Source: CAADGU01 sp964467705 (GTDB lineage: Bacteria > Chloroflexota > Anaerolineae > Promineifilales > Promineifilaceae). From it: 34,055 bases of DNA. The stretch is taken from the NCBI GenBank assembly GCA_964467705.1, contig CAYXUZ010000056.1:1-34055 (forward strand), in the 5' to 3' direction. Under the pieces are notes generated by a model. It did no database searches and had not been told where the DNA came from. It worked only from the letters and a program-made list of their open reading frames with translations. Position 1 is the stretch's first letter. Each line of letters begins with the position of its first letter. Below, in pieces: positions 16,368 through 24,590 of the stretch. The translations under genes and the position numbers were made by a program.

Positions 16368-16655
16368 ATGCCTCAACCTAAAAAACGCAAAATCAGTGAT
16401 GAAGCAGTCGTCGAAACCATTATTCAGTTATGTACGGCCGCCGGGCCAGACGATAAAGTCCGGCCGGAAGATGTGGCCATGGAGCTATACCCCGAAGATT
16501 GGCAATCGCTCAGCAAGCGCATTCGGCTGATTGCCCGGCAGTTGGCCGAAGCCGGTCATATTGACATTCTGCGCAAAGGAGAAATCGCCGACCCGGGCGA
16601 TTTTAAGGGAGTGTACCGGCTAAGGATTAGCCGGGCGTTTTGGGAAGCGGGGTAA
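16368..16655 (+). CDS. DUF3253 small protein
   Basis: A 95-residue protein resembling DUF3253: a basic N-terminus (MPQPKKRKISDEA), then a winged-helix-like stretch with RPEDVAMELYPEDWQSLSKRIR and AGHIDILRKGEIADP. I start at the ATG at 16368, since the in-frame ATG at 16305 would translate the filler repeat. No strong Shine-Dalgarno is visible for either. The stop codon lies in the left arm of a convergent hairpin shared with the next gene. Function is unknown; the fold suggests nucleic-acid binding. Confidence 0.72.
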   Translation: MPQPKKRKISDEAVVETIIQLCTAAGPDDKVRPEDVAMELYPEDWQSLSKRIRLIARQLAEAGHIDILRKGEIADPGDFKGVYRLRISRAFWEAG

Positions 16656-16706
16656 TGGTCAATGGTCAATTGATAATTGGCAATTTTCAATTGACCATTG
16701 ACCATT
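16654..16706. terminator. Convergent-gene hairpin made of AATGGTC filler
   Basis: The arms AATGGTCAATGGTCAATT (16654-16671) and AATTGACCATTGACCATT (16689-16706) are perfectly complementary over 18 bp. The plus-strand DUF3253 gene stops in the left arm and the minus-strand DUF89 gene stops in the right arm, so it is placed as a bidirectional terminator. It also encodes the last residues of the DUF89 protein (QWSMVN). Confidence 0.6.
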
Positions 16707-17892
16707 GAAGGACGCCCCAACGGCCGCTGGTGACCCAATTGGCGTCTTGTGCATTCAGGGTGGTTAGCTGGTCGGGGCTTAGTCCCGCCAGCACGTTTGA
16801 TTTGCAGACGCGCAAGAAGAGAGTGGGGGTGGGCAAATAGCTGACCACGTTGGCAAACGGGGTAGTGAAGGGCCAATGGGCGTCGCCCAGAGCACGGCGA
16901 TAATTGGCGTCCCCTTTGCTGATGACCAGGTCGGCCTGAGCCAACTCGCGGCGGAACTCATCGGGCATCTGCCAGAGCGGATGCGGGGAAGTCATAAAGG
17001 GGTGGGTGTGGGTGTGCAAACGGCCGTCCGCCTGCGCCTTTACCAACCGTTCTCCCCACAAACGTACTGGTTCCGCCTCCATCGCACATAAAACATCCAG
17101 CGTATGCGCCAGGTCTTGCAGCGTGGCATCAGAGACGAAAGTGGGGAACATTTTCAGGTGTAAATGCACCTGCCCCGCTTTGCCGCAGGTCAGTAAATAA
17201 TCGGCCAGCATCAGGTCGGCCAGCAGTTCCGGGCCGGCATTGTCAATCAGGATGTCCAGCCGGATTTGCTCAAGAGAGTATAGAAGGTCGGTCACGGCCG
17301 TGCCCTCATCCACCAATACATGGGCCAGCTTGGCCTTGTCATCCGTATGGTCGGGTTTTTCGGCCGCGTCTGTCCCCCACAGGCTCAGGTCTATCTGATT
17401 CCCCCACAACGCGCCTGATAACAATCGCCGGAAAAGGCCCTCTTGCCAACCGGCGTTTTGAGCCAGTACCAATTCACGTGAGAAAGTGTGTACGGCCGTT
17501 AACCCCTGCCGCAACGCCTCTTCTTTTTGGGCGCGGTACGGGTCCAGGCCGGTATGAAAATAATCCACCGCTTCGATGATACGGCGGAAGAAATATGTTT
17601 CGGCAAAAAACCAGGGGATTTCCAGCCAATTCTGGCTGCGGTAACGGTCAATGGCGGGCTGCCAGACGGCCGTGTCGGGGGCGTCGGTGTCGGTCAACGG
17701 CCGTATCAGCGCATACGGCATTTCGTCAATGAGAGATTCAATGGTGGCTACAGCCACATTGGGCAGACCATTTTCCCGCAACACCCGCCGCGCAATGTCT
17801 GGCAGCCGCCGTTTAATCGTATCTTCGGCAAACGAGCCTCTATCCGCGCCCCGCAGCGGCGGCGGTACCGGCAATTTTGGTCTGGTTGGCAT
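16687..17892 (-). CDS. DUF89/ARMT1-like damage-control phosphatase family protein
   Basis: A 401-residue protein with the DUF89 hallmarks: LIDNAGPELLADLMLADYLL in the middle, with the Asp/Asn pair thought to bind metal, and DLVISKGDANYRR near residue 340, matching the SKGxxN loop. DUF89 members are metal-dependent phosphatases that hydrolyse damaged or excess phosphometabolites. The specific substrate is unknown. The ATG at 17892 (MPTRPKLP) is preferred because an in-frame extension to 17940 is encoded by the palindromic element upstream. The C-terminal QWSMVN is encoded by the filler hairpin and is unlikely to be functional. Confidence 0.82.
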   Translation of the reverse strand: MPTRPKLPVPPPLRGADRGSFAEDTIKRRLPDIARRVLRENGLPNVAVATIESLIDEMPYALIRPLTDTDAPDTAVWQPAIDRYRSQNWLEIPWFFAETYFFRRIIEAVDYFHTGLDPYRAQKEEALRQGLTAVHTFSRELVLAQNAGWQEGLFRRLLSGALWGNQIDLSLWGTDAAEKPDHTDDKAKLAHVLVDEGTAVTDLLYSLEQIRLDILIDNAGPELLADLMLADYLLTCGKAGQVHLHLKMFPTFVSDATLQDLAHTLDVLCAMEAEPVRLWGERLVKAQADGRLHTHTHPFMTSPHPLWQMPDEFRRELAQADLVISKGDANYRRALGDAHWPFTTPFANVVSYLPTPTLFLRVCKSNVLAGLSPDQLTTLNAQDANWVTSGRWGVLQWSMVN

Positions 17893-17917
17893 ACTACTGT
17901 GGCGATTGTTTGCTACC

Positions 17918-17965
17918 AGACATCCGATTTCGGCAACCAAAGGTTGCTAAAGAAATCGGATGTCT
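17918..17965. repeat. Palindromic element, second copy of the CATCCGATTT type
   Basis: The arms AGACATCCGATTT (17918-17930) and AAATCGGATGTCT (17953-17965) are perfect, with an inner stem GCAACC/GGTTGC around AAA. Outer and inner stems match the copy at 4175-4224. It lies between the O-methyltransferase stop and the DUF89 start. Confidence 0.85.
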
Positions 17966-17975
17966 ACCCAGCCAA

Positions 17976-18614
17976 TTACACTTTATAAGCCACAATCAAC
18001 CCATCACGAATGGGAATCAATGACGTGATCCAGTTGGGGCTGGTGGTGATGCGGTGGGTAAACTCGCGCACGCCGAGCGTGGCAGCATCGTTATTTGTGG
18101 CATCCCACACCCGTTCATGCCAGATCATGTTATCAATAATTAACACCCCACCGGGGCGTAGTTTGGCTTCAATCACCGGCAGCGAATCGGGGTAGCCAGG
18201 TTTGTCAATATCGTTAAAAATCAGGTCAAATGGCCCCTCTGTCTGGCGCAAAACGCCCACCGCTTCGCCGGTGTGGTATTGGATAAGGCCATCAAATCCC
18301 AAAGTGGACAGGTGCGCCTGGGCCATCTGCGTCAGTTTCTCCTCCCAGACCACATGATGTACCACGCCGCCGCCGTTTTCCTGCACAGCGCGGGCAAACC
18401 AGGCGGTGGAGTAGCCGTAGCCCGACCCCAACTCAAACACCCGCCGCGCTCCGATCATGCGCGCAATCTGGTAACACAACTGCCCGGACGCTGGTCCCAC
18501 AATGGGAAAGCCGTGCTCCTGGGCATATGCCTCCATGCGCTGCAATTCGGACGGCCGTGCCGGAACTAACCCATCCCCATACACCTCCACCTGTGTCTTA
18601 TAATCGTACTCCAT
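17976..18614 (-). CDS. O-methyltransferase (class I SAM-dependent)
   Basis: A 212-residue SAM methyltransferase. Motif I is RVFELGSGYGYSTAWFA (about 58-74), the acidic motif follows in HHVVWEEK, and DLIFNDIDKPGY (about 130-141) is the post-I metal/substrate region of the cation-dependent O-methyltransferase family, followed by RPGGVLIIDNMIW. The length fits that family. GAGGT lies 8 nt upstream of the ATG at 18614. The substrate, probably a small catechol-like molecule, cannot be told. Confidence 0.87.
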   Translation of the reverse strand: MEYDYKTQVEVYGDGLVPARPSELQRMEAYAQEHGFPIVGPASGQLCYQIARMIGARRVFELGSGYGYSTAWFARAVQENGGGVVHHVVWEEKLTQMAQAHLSTLGFDGLIQYHTGEAVGVLRQTEGPFDLIFNDIDKPGYPDSLPVIEAKLRPGGVLIIDNMIWHERVWDATNNDAATLGVREFTHRITTSPNWITSLIPIRDGLIVAYKV

Positions 18615-18631
18615 TGTTTTGTACCTCAGTC

Positions 18632-18665
18632 AAAACCTTCGCGTTTCTTTGCGCCCTTAGCGGAT
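18632..18665. repeat. Dispersed CTTCGCG repeat, third copy
   Basis: AAAACCTTCGCGTTTCTTTG then CGCCCTTAGCGGATCA, in the space between the VOC gene stop and the O-methyltransferase start. Divergent copy of the repeats at 2472 and 5261. Confidence 0.5.
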
Positions 18666-19051
18666 CACTCCTCCCGCTGCTGAAAGCCATCGCCATCCTG
18701 CATCAACTCAATCCGGTTGCCAAAGGGGTCAAACAGATGGCCGCGCTGCCGCCCCGGCACCATCGTGTCCAGTTTGAAGTTGAAACCGGCGGCATTCAAC
18801 TTTGTCGCCAGACCCGCCAGATCACGTACCAGAAAAGCCGGGTGCGCTTTGGTGGCCGGCACAAAGTTGGCTTCAATACCCAGGTGGAGTTGTACACGGC
18901 CGTGACCAAACCAGCACCCACCCCGCCCCTGCAAAGCCGCCGGTTTCGTAATCTCCGGCAGCCCCAACAGGTCGCCATAAAAGCGTCGCGCCGCCTCTTC
19001 CCCACCCGGCGGCATCGCTATCTGCACATGATCCAGCCCCACAATTTCCAT
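18665..19051 (-). CDS. VOC (glyoxalase-fold) family protein
   Basis: A 128-residue single-domain protein of the vicinal-oxygen-chelate superfamily: MEIVGLDHVQIAMPPGGE at the N-terminus, QLHLGIE in the middle, and DPFGNRIELMQ at the C-terminus, the usual beta-alpha-beta-beta-beta ends. His and Glu at these positions are the usual metal ligands. GGAG lies about 6 nt before the ATG at 19051. A longer frame to 19333 would overlap the neighbouring membrane protein in another frame and is rejected. The reaction is unknown. Confidence 0.85.
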   Translation of the reverse strand: MEIVGLDHVQIAMPPGGEEAARRFYGDLLGLPEITKPAALQGRGGCWFGHGRVQLHLGIEANFVPATKAHPAFLVRDLAGLATKLNAAGFNFKLDTMVPGRQRGHLFDPFGNRIELMQDGDGFQQREE

Positions 19052-19065
19052 AGTAGCTCCTCGCC

Positions 19066-19578
19066 TTACACATACCCCGTCAACGACATACCACCCACCG
19101 CAATGAGCAGAAGGAGGGCACTGATACGGCCGTTGCGGGCCAGTTTCACCTGCAACACCGCCATCTCTGCCAGCTTTTCCGGCGGCGGTGGCCCCTGGCT
19201 GGCAGCCAATTCCTGCCCTAATTTCGCCGCCCGTGAGGTCAGCCGCCCAGTGGCAAATGCGCCGTGCAAAAAAGCCGCTATCCCGGCCAATGCGCCAATG
19301 GAAAGGGCGATACCGGCAAGTGTACTGATCCATTCCATGCTGAAATGATTGGAGCGCACATCAAACAGGTAGAGACCAGAGAGGGTGGTGAGCAAGGCAA
19401 CAATCGTCATAAATGTGGACAATCTACCCGGCCCCGCCATACGCTGCATCACCTGGCCCCCGGCCGGGCCAGATTGTTGCACGGCTGGGGTCACAAAACC
19501 CGCCAACATAAACGCCCCACCGGCCCACGCCACCCCACTCAAAATATGAATCACCCGCATAATCAGAACCAATGTCAT
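19066..19578 (-). CDS. Integral membrane protein (DUF2269/CopD-like)
   Basis: A 170-residue protein with four hydrophobic segments (near 5-28, 55-75, 85-108 and 148-168). MRVIHILSGVAWAGGAFML at the N-terminus has the His-x6-Trp pattern of DUF2269/CopD-like membrane proteins. AGGAGG lies 7 nt before the ATG at 19578. It is followed 14 bp later by the VOC gene, probably co-transcribed. No function can be assigned. Confidence 0.7.
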   Translation of the reverse strand: MTLVLIMRVIHILSGVAWAGGAFMLAGFVTPAVQQSGPAGGQVMQRMAGPGRLSTFMTIVALLTTLSGLYLFDVRSNHFSMEWISTLAGIALSIGALAGIAAFLHGAFATGRLTSRAAKLGQELAASQGPPPPEKLAEMAVLQVKLARNGRISALLLLIAVGGMSLTGYV

Positions 19579-19600
19579 TTGAAAGTCCTCCTGATTTTTC

Positions 19601-19660
19601 GTAAACCGTAATCCGATTGGTTTCGGATTACGGTTTACGGGCTTCGGATAACGGATTACC
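19601..19660. repeat. Inverted filler repeat (CGTAATC family) between ettA and membrane protein
   Basis: The arms GTAAACCGTAATCCGA (19601-19616) and TCGGATTACGGTTTAC (19623-19638) are perfect over 16 bp with a 6-nt loop, followed by further GGATAACGGATTACC units. The ettA stop codon (TAA at 19656-19658) lies within the repeat. Confidence 0.8.
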
Positions 19661-21341
19661 GTGTTAACTTCCGGTACGTAATCCGATGCGGCCGGTCGGC
19701 GGCGTCGCCCAGCCGTTGCCGCCGGTCTTGTTCATATTCACTGTAGCTGCCATTAAACCAGCGCACCTCGCTGTCCCCTTCAAAAGCCAAAATGTGAGTG
19801 GCAATCCGGTCTAAAAACCAGCGGTCATGGGAAATAATCAGCGCACAGCCGGCAAAATTCGCCAGCGCCTCCTCCAACGCCCGCAGTGTATTCACGTCCA
19901 GGTCATTGGTTGGTTCGTCCAGCAGCAGCAGGTTCGCGCCCGACTTGAGCAACTTCGCCAGATGCACCCGGTTGCGCTCGCCGCCGGAGAGGTCGCCTAC
20001 CCGTTTTTGCTGGTCGCTGCCACCAAAATTAAAGCGCCCCACATACGCCCGCGAATTCATGCGCCGGTCGCCCAACACCAGATTGTCCTGCCCATCGGAT
20101 ATCTCTTGCCACACCGTTTTGTCGGCATTCAAGTCATCGCGGCTCTGGTCCACATAGGCAAACTGCACGGTATCACCCACACGCAGGCTGCCGCCATCGG
20201 GCTTTTCCTGGCCGACGATCATGCGGAAAAGGGTGGTCTTGCCCGCCCCGTTCGGGCCAATGATACCCACAATCGCGCCGGGTGGGATGTCAAAGGTCAG
20301 GTTTTCATAGAGCAGCCGGTCGCCATACCCTTTGCGCACATCTTCGGCGCGAATCACAATGTCACCCAGGCGGGGGCCGGGCGGAATGTAAATTTCGCGC
20401 TCCTCGTTGGCGTGTTCAAAGTTCTCATTGAGCAGGTCGTTGTAGCGGTTAATGCGCGCCTGGGATTTGGCGTGGCGACCTTTGGGAGACGTGCCAATCC
20501 ATTCCAATTCACGCTGCAACGTTTTGATGCGGGCGCTCTCTTTTTTCTCTTCTCGCACCAGCCGGTCTTGTTTTTGTTGCAGCCAGGAGGAGTAGTTGCC
20601 CTTCCAGGGGATGCCCCGGCCGCGATCCAATTCCAGAATCCAACCGGCCACATTGTCCAGAAAGTAACGATCATGGGTGACGGCGATGACGGTGCCGGGG
20701 TATTCTTGCAAATGCCGTTCCAGCCAGGCCACCGATTCGGCGTCCAGGTGGTTGGTGGGTTCATCCAGCAGCAGGATGTCTGGCTGTTGCAGCAGCAGGC
20801 GGCAGAGGGCCACCCGCCGCCGTTCGCCGCCGGAGAGGATGGCAATGGGCGCATCGCTGGGTGGGGTGCGCAGAGCGTCCATGGCCAGTTCCAGGCGGCT
20901 GTCTAAATCCCAAGCGTTCAGATGATCGAGTTTGTCTTGCAGTTTGCCCTGTTCTTCGATGAGGTCGTTCATCTCCTCATCGCTCATCGGCTCACCAAAT
21001 TTCAGGTTGATGGCGTCATAGGCTTTCAGAGCGTCTACGATTTCCTGCGCGCCTTCTTCGACTACTTCGCGCACGGTGCGGGTTTCGTTGAGCAGCGGTT
21101 CTTGCTCCAGGAAGCCAATGGTGTAGCCGGGGGAGAGAATGGTTTCGCCAATGTACTCCTGGTCTACACCGGCCATGATGCGCAGCAGGCTGGATTTACC
21201 CGCCCCATTCAACCCCAGGACGCCAATTTTTGCGCCGTAGAAGTAGGAGAGGGAGATGTCTTCGAGGATTTTTTTATTGGGTGGGACAACTTTGCCCACA
21301 CCGATCATAGAGTAGATGATTTTTTTGTCGTCTGTGGTCAT
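19656..21341 (-). CDS. ettA: Energy-dependent translational throttle protein EttA (ABC-F)
   Basis: A 561-residue ABC-F protein with two ATPase domains and no membrane segment. Domain 1: Walker A GLNGAGKSS, signature LSGGERRRVALC, Walker B DILLLDEPTNHLD. Domain 2: Walker A GPNGAGKTT, signature LSGGERNRVHLAK, Walker B NLLLLDEPTNDLD. The arm and linker region between them (ARIKTLQRELEWIGTSPKGR) is typical of EttA. EttA binds the ribosomal E site and gates the first elongation steps according to the ATP/ADP ratio. The length matches the E. coli protein (about 555). It follows the Rpn gene by 12 bp. It contains no ACGGCCGT site, unlike most neighbours. Confidence 0.95.
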   Translation of the reverse strand: MTTDDKKIIYSMIGVGKVVPPNKKILEDISLSYFYGAKIGVLGLNGAGKSSLLRIMAGVDQEYIGETILSPGYTIGFLEQEPLLNETRTVREVVEEGAQEIVDALKAYDAINLKFGEPMSDEEMNDLIEEQGKLQDKLDHLNAWDLDSRLELAMDALRTPPSDAPIAILSGGERRRVALCRLLLQQPDILLLDEPTNHLDAESVAWLERHLQEYPGTVIAVTHDRYFLDNVAGWILELDRGRGIPWKGNYSSWLQQKQDRLVREEKKESARIKTLQRELEWIGTSPKGRHAKSQARINRYNDLLNENFEHANEEREIYIPPGPRLGDIVIRAEDVRKGYGDRLLYENLTFDIPPGAIVGIIGPNGAGKTTLFRMIVGQEKPDGGSLRVGDTVQFAYVDQSRDDLNADKTVWQEISDGQDNLVLGDRRMNSRAYVGRFNFGGSDQQKRVGDLSGGERNRVHLAKLLKSGANLLLLDEPTNDLDVNTLRALEEALANFAGCALIISHDRWFLDRIATHILAFEGDSEVRWFNGSYSEYEQDRRQRLGDAADRPHRITYRKLTR

Positions 21342-21353
21342 ATGTTCTCGGCT

Positions 21354-22310
21354 TTACAGGGCGGATAGCGCCTGGGCAAATTGCTCCACATTGTCTACTG
21401 TTGCCGCGCGGCGCACCAATAGTCGCAGGTCGTCCAGGTTATCTATCTGCTTTAGCTGCTCCTGGAATGTTGTTTCCGGTACTTGCAGGCGTAGTTGCAG
21501 CAGTTCCGCAATATTCTGACGCATTGCTTCTTCCATTCCTTGTTGCATTCCCTCTTGAAATATCTCTTGTGTTATCGTATTCATTAGCTTTTTGCCTTGC
21601 TCCCCTTGTTGTAATAAGGCTCGTTGTAAATCTTGCCTTTTGATTTTTCCGGTAGCGCTACTCAAATAATACAGAATTGTGCGAATATATTCCAATCCGG
21701 TACGTTGCTCACGTAACTGAAAAATCAATGTGATCAGGTTGTCTAGCTCTTCTCGCAGGTGGGGATTGAAAATAGCTCGCAGCACCGACAGGCTCACCCG
21801 AAGCCAGATTTGCCCTTTTATCTCTTCATCGGACAGGTGAGAGAAGTCGCTCAGATGGTATTGGAAGTCGGGTTGATACGGCCGTAACCCCTCCGGCATG
21901 TTCAACAAGCTAAAAAAATCCGTTGGTGTCTGCCATGCTCGCTCTCCATGATAAATAACCAGGGGGATAATGGCAGATAACGCCTGCCCTTCTTTCAATT
22001 GTCGTTCCCAAAAACGTACCAGATAACGGAGCAGTTGGAAGATGACCAAGGGATCAGGATAGCTTTTGTGTTCAAAGAGAAAGTAGATGTAGGCGGTTTG
22101 TCCACCGTGCAACCGTACCTGGTAGATGATGTCACTCTGGTGTGCCTGCATTTCCTCATCCACAAACGACCCGTCTTGCAGATTCATTTCTGAGAGATCA
22201 AGAAGTTGGCGGAGTTCGTCTGGCAGATATGATTCCAGGTAATCACGGGCGATCTCGATCCGGCCGAAACTTTCGCGGAAGAAACGGTCGTGGGGATTTT
22301 GAACAGTCAC
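21354..22310 (-). CDS. Rpn-family recombination-promoting nuclease-like protein
   Basis: A 318-residue protein of the Rpn/YhgA-like group: N-terminal HDRFFRESFGR, then QSDIIYQVRL and YIYFLFEHKSYPD (about 78-100), where Asp, Glu and Lys form the PD-(D/E)XK nuclease core. The C-terminal third is helical with a Met/Gln-rich EGMQQGMEEAMRQNIAELLQ stretch common in these proteins. Known members cut DNA and promote recombination; they are often variable and mobile. The start codon is GTG at 22310, 4 nt after the stop of the upstream gene, with no Shine-Dalgarno, so translation probably relies on coupling. Confidence 0.85.
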   Translation of the reverse strand: MTVQNPHDRFFRESFGRIEIARDYLESYLPDELRQLLDLSEMNLQDGSFVDEEMQAHQSDIIYQVRLHGGQTAYIYFLFEHKSYPDPLVIFQLLRYLVRFWERQLKEGQALSAIIPLVIYHGERAWQTPTDFFSLLNMPEGLRPYQPDFQYHLSDFSHLSDEEIKGQIWLRVSLSVLRAIFNPHLREELDNLITLIFQLREQRTGLEYIRTILYYLSSATGKIKRQDLQRALLQQGEQGKKLMNTITQEIFQEGMQQGMEEAMRQNIAELLQLRLQVPETTFQEQLKQIDNLDDLRLLVRRAATVDNVEQFAQALSAL

Positions 22311-22314
22311 AGGT

Positions 22315-22686
22315 TTAAACTACTTTGGCGTGTAACCAGGCGATGGCTTCGGATTCGTTGGTAAAGAGTTTGAAGTTGCCACCCCCTTGCACGGCCAGGG
22401 CGGCGCGTACCAGGGCGGCAACGGTGGAGTTGTTGGTGAGCACGGCCGTGTACACCAGGTGTGCTTTGGGATGGCGGCGGACTTTGACGGCCGTGCGCAC
22501 CGCCTCAATGGAAACCGTGTTTAAATCTCGCATATCGTACAGTCGTTTCACCGGCCCGGTGTAGGTATCCATTTCTACCAGGGAAGATAGGTACCAATCC
22601 TCAACCGTTTCTGGCGACGTATCGGTTACATGCACAACCAGAATGTTGCCCGGCAATGGGTATCGCGTAAGGGTGCTTTGTCCCAT
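22315..22686 (-). CDS. STAS/SpoIIAA-like small protein
   Basis: A 123-residue protein whose pattern fits the SpoIIAA-like STAS fold: ILVVHVTDTSPETVEDW (strand-helix), VKRLYDMRDLNTVSIEAV in the middle and FKLFTNESEAIAWLHA at the end, the typical final helix. Such proteins bind lipids or partner proteins; no enzymatic role is visible. No Shine-Dalgarno is evident before the ATG at 22686. It is separated from the Rpn-type gene by only 4 nt, so the two are probably expressed together. Confidence 0.6.
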   Translation of the reverse strand: MGQSTLTRYPLPGNILVVHVTDTSPETVEDWYLSSLVEMDTYTGPVKRLYDMRDLNTVSIEAVRTAVKVRRHPKAHLVYTAVLTNNSTVAALVRAALAVQGGGNFKLFTNESEAIAWLHAKVV

Positions 22687-22699
22687 AAAAAGCAGGAGT

Positions 22700-22735
22700 T
22701 TGGGAGATTGAGAGATTCTTAGTCTCCTAATCCCC
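22700..22735. repeat. GGGAGATTGAGAG filler repeat
   Basis: An imperfect inverted block (GGGAGATTGAGAGATT / AGTCTCCTAATCCCC) covering the gap between metG and the STAS-like gene. It contributes the metG stop region. Confidence 0.5.
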
Positions 22736-24511
22736 TGTCCCTAACCGCTGCAATTCTTCCTGCGCCACCGTCGGGTCTAGTTTCCTAAAGAGAGGCTGCG
22801 GTTTGGGCAGTAAACGTCCCGCCGGAATTTCGCGGCGTGACCATTGGCCAACGGCCGTGTCCCCCACATACGTCAACCCCACATGGCTGCGTGTTTTTTC
22901 CTGGTAGGTTTGCACCACCTGTTCCCCAAATAGCTGTCCCTCTTCGCCCAACAGGGCGTGAATTTGCTGGCTGGTGAAGGGCAGAATGGGCGACCACAAC
23001 ACTTTCAGCCCGCTGATCGCTTGCAAGGCCGAGTACAATGCCCGGCCCGTTGCCATCAGATCGGTTTTGGCCGTCGTCCAGGGGCTTGTTTCTTCCAGAT
23101 ATTGGTTCACCAGAGAGGAGAGGCGCAAACTTTCCTGCACGGCCCCACGGAATTTGCAGGCGTCATACAGAGCGGCCACTGTTTCAAAACCGGCGTCTAC
23201 GGCCGTCAGCAATGCTCTGTCCTGCTCCGTCAATTCACCGGGATCGGGCACCTGCCCCTGAAAGTAGCGCTGGATCATGTTCAGCACCCGGTTCACCAGA
23301 TTGCCCCAGTTGCCCACCAGTTCCGTGTTATTGCGTTCCACGTACCCTTCCCAACTCCAATCGCTGTCGCGGGTTTCGGGCATCACGGCCGTCAGGTAAT
23401 AACGCAGCGGGTCGGGGTCATGCCGTTCCAGCGCGTCCAGCATCCAGACGCCCCAATTCATGCTGCCGCTAATTTTGCGCCCTTCCATGTTCATAAATTC
23501 GTTAGCGGGCACATCGTAGGGCAGGTTGAGAGGTTGGGCACGGCCATCGTCATATAATCCCGTTGACCCCAACAACTGCGCCGGCCAGAACACGGTATGG
23601 AAGGGAATGTTATCCTTGCCAATGAAATAAATAGTCCGTGCTTCGGGATTTTGCCACCAGTTGCGCCAGGCTTCCGGCTGGCCGCTGTTATGCGCCCACT
23701 CAATCGTGGCCGAGAGATAGCCAATCACCGCCTCAAACCAGACATACAGCACTTTGCCTTCAAAGTCGGGCACGGGCACAGGAATGCCCCAATCCATATC
23801 GCGGGTCACAGCCCGGCCAATGAGGCCCTGGGCCACAAAGTTGCGGGCAAAATTGATCACCTGCGGCCGCCAGAACTCTTTGCCCTCATTCATCCATTTT
23901 TCCAACCCGTCGGTTGCCAGTTTGGGCAAATCCAGAAAGTAATGTTCGGTGTCACGCAGTTCCAGGGCGCTGTCATCCACCCGGCTGCGCGGGTTTTTTA
24001 GCTGGCTGGCGCTCTCAAAGAGGGTGTTGCAATTGTCGCACTGGTCGCCACGGGCACGGCCGTAGCCACAATTGGGGCACTCCCCTTCCACATACCGGTC
24101 GGGCAGGAAACGCCCGGCTTTGGGTGAATACATCTGCGGCGTGGTGTGGCGGTAGAGATAGCCATTTTCGCCGAGCGTCTTGAACATATCTTGAGAGACG
24201 CGGTGATGATTTTCCGTGTCCGTATGCGTGAACAGGTCGTAGGTAAGGCCCAGTTGCTGGAAAAGGGTCAGGAAACGGCCGTGATAATACTCAAACACCT
24301 CCTGTACCGGTTTCCCCAGTTCGTCTGCCTTCACCGTCACCGGTGTGCCGTGGCTGTCCGTACCGGAAACCATCAATACATGATTTCCCCGCAGCCGGTG
24401 ATAACGAGCATAAATATCCGCCGGTAAATAAGAGCCGGTCACATTACCCTGGTGAATATCGGCGTTGGCATAAGGCCAGGCCACGCAAACTAAAATATAT
24501 TCTTTCGCCAT
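22727..24511 (-). CDS. metG: Methionyl-tRNA synthetase
   Basis: A 594-residue class I synthetase that charges tRNA-Met. The catalytic Rossmann domain begins WPYANADIHQGN (12-23); here the HIGH motif reads HQGN. A zinc knuckle is seen with CPNCG (145-149) and CDNC (158-161). The KMSKS loop reads KISGS (346-350), lacking the second lysine. The downstream helical anticodon-binding domain includes RDSDWSWEGYVERNNTEL and VGNWGNLVNRVL. No C-terminal tRNA-binding (Arc1p-like) extension is present. No Shine-Dalgarno precedes the ATG at 24511, only an AT-rich stretch (ATTATAAAT). The assignment is secure; motif variation is noted as unusual. Confidence 0.95.
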   Translation of the reverse strand: MAKEYILVCVAWPYANADIHQGNVTGSYLPADIYARYHRLRGNHVLMVSGTDSHGTPVTVKADELGKPVQEVFEYYHGRFLTLFQQLGLTYDLFTHTDTENHHRVSQDMFKTLGENGYLYRHTTPQMYSPKAGRFLPDRYVEGECPNCGYGRARGDQCDNCNTLFESASQLKNPRSRVDDSALELRDTEHYFLDLPKLATDGLEKWMNEGKEFWRPQVINFARNFVAQGLIGRAVTRDMDWGIPVPVPDFEGKVLYVWFEAVIGYLSATIEWAHNSGQPEAWRNWWQNPEARTIYFIGKDNIPFHTVFWPAQLLGSTGLYDDGRAQPLNLPYDVPANEFMNMEGRKISGSMNWGVWMLDALERHDPDPLRYYLTAVMPETRDSDWSWEGYVERNNTELVGNWGNLVNRVLNMIQRYFQGQVPDPGELTEQDRALLTAVDAGFETVAALYDACKFRGAVQESLRLSSLVNQYLEETSPWTTAKTDLMATGRALYSALQAISGLKVLWSPILPFTSQQIHALLGEEGQLFGEQVVQTYQEKTRSHVGLTYVGDTAVGQWSRREIPAGRLLPKPQPLFRKLDPTVAQEELQRLGTGD

Positions 24512-24534
24512 ATTTATAATCAGTAAACAGTGCG

Positions 24535-24590
24535 CAGTGAGCAGTGAACAGTAGTAAACCGCTTACTGTTTACTGCTCACTGCTTACTCC
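24535..24590. repeat. Inverted filler repeat (AGTAAGCAGT family)
   Basis: The arms CAGTGAGCAGTGAACAGTA (24535-24553) and TACTGTTTACTGCTCACTG are complementary with one mismatch around a short loop (AGTAAACCGCT). The stop codon of the downstream-labelled gene (TAA at 24584-24586) lies in the last unit. Confidence 0.75.

Noticed and set aside
19052..19333. N-terminal extension of the VOC protein
   Set aside because: It covers the membrane-protein gene in a different frame; the ATG at 19051 has a Shine-Dalgarno and begins the domain.
19827..20906. Long plus-strand frame opposite ettA
   Set aside because: It is antisense to conserved ATPase motifs and has no recognisable domain.
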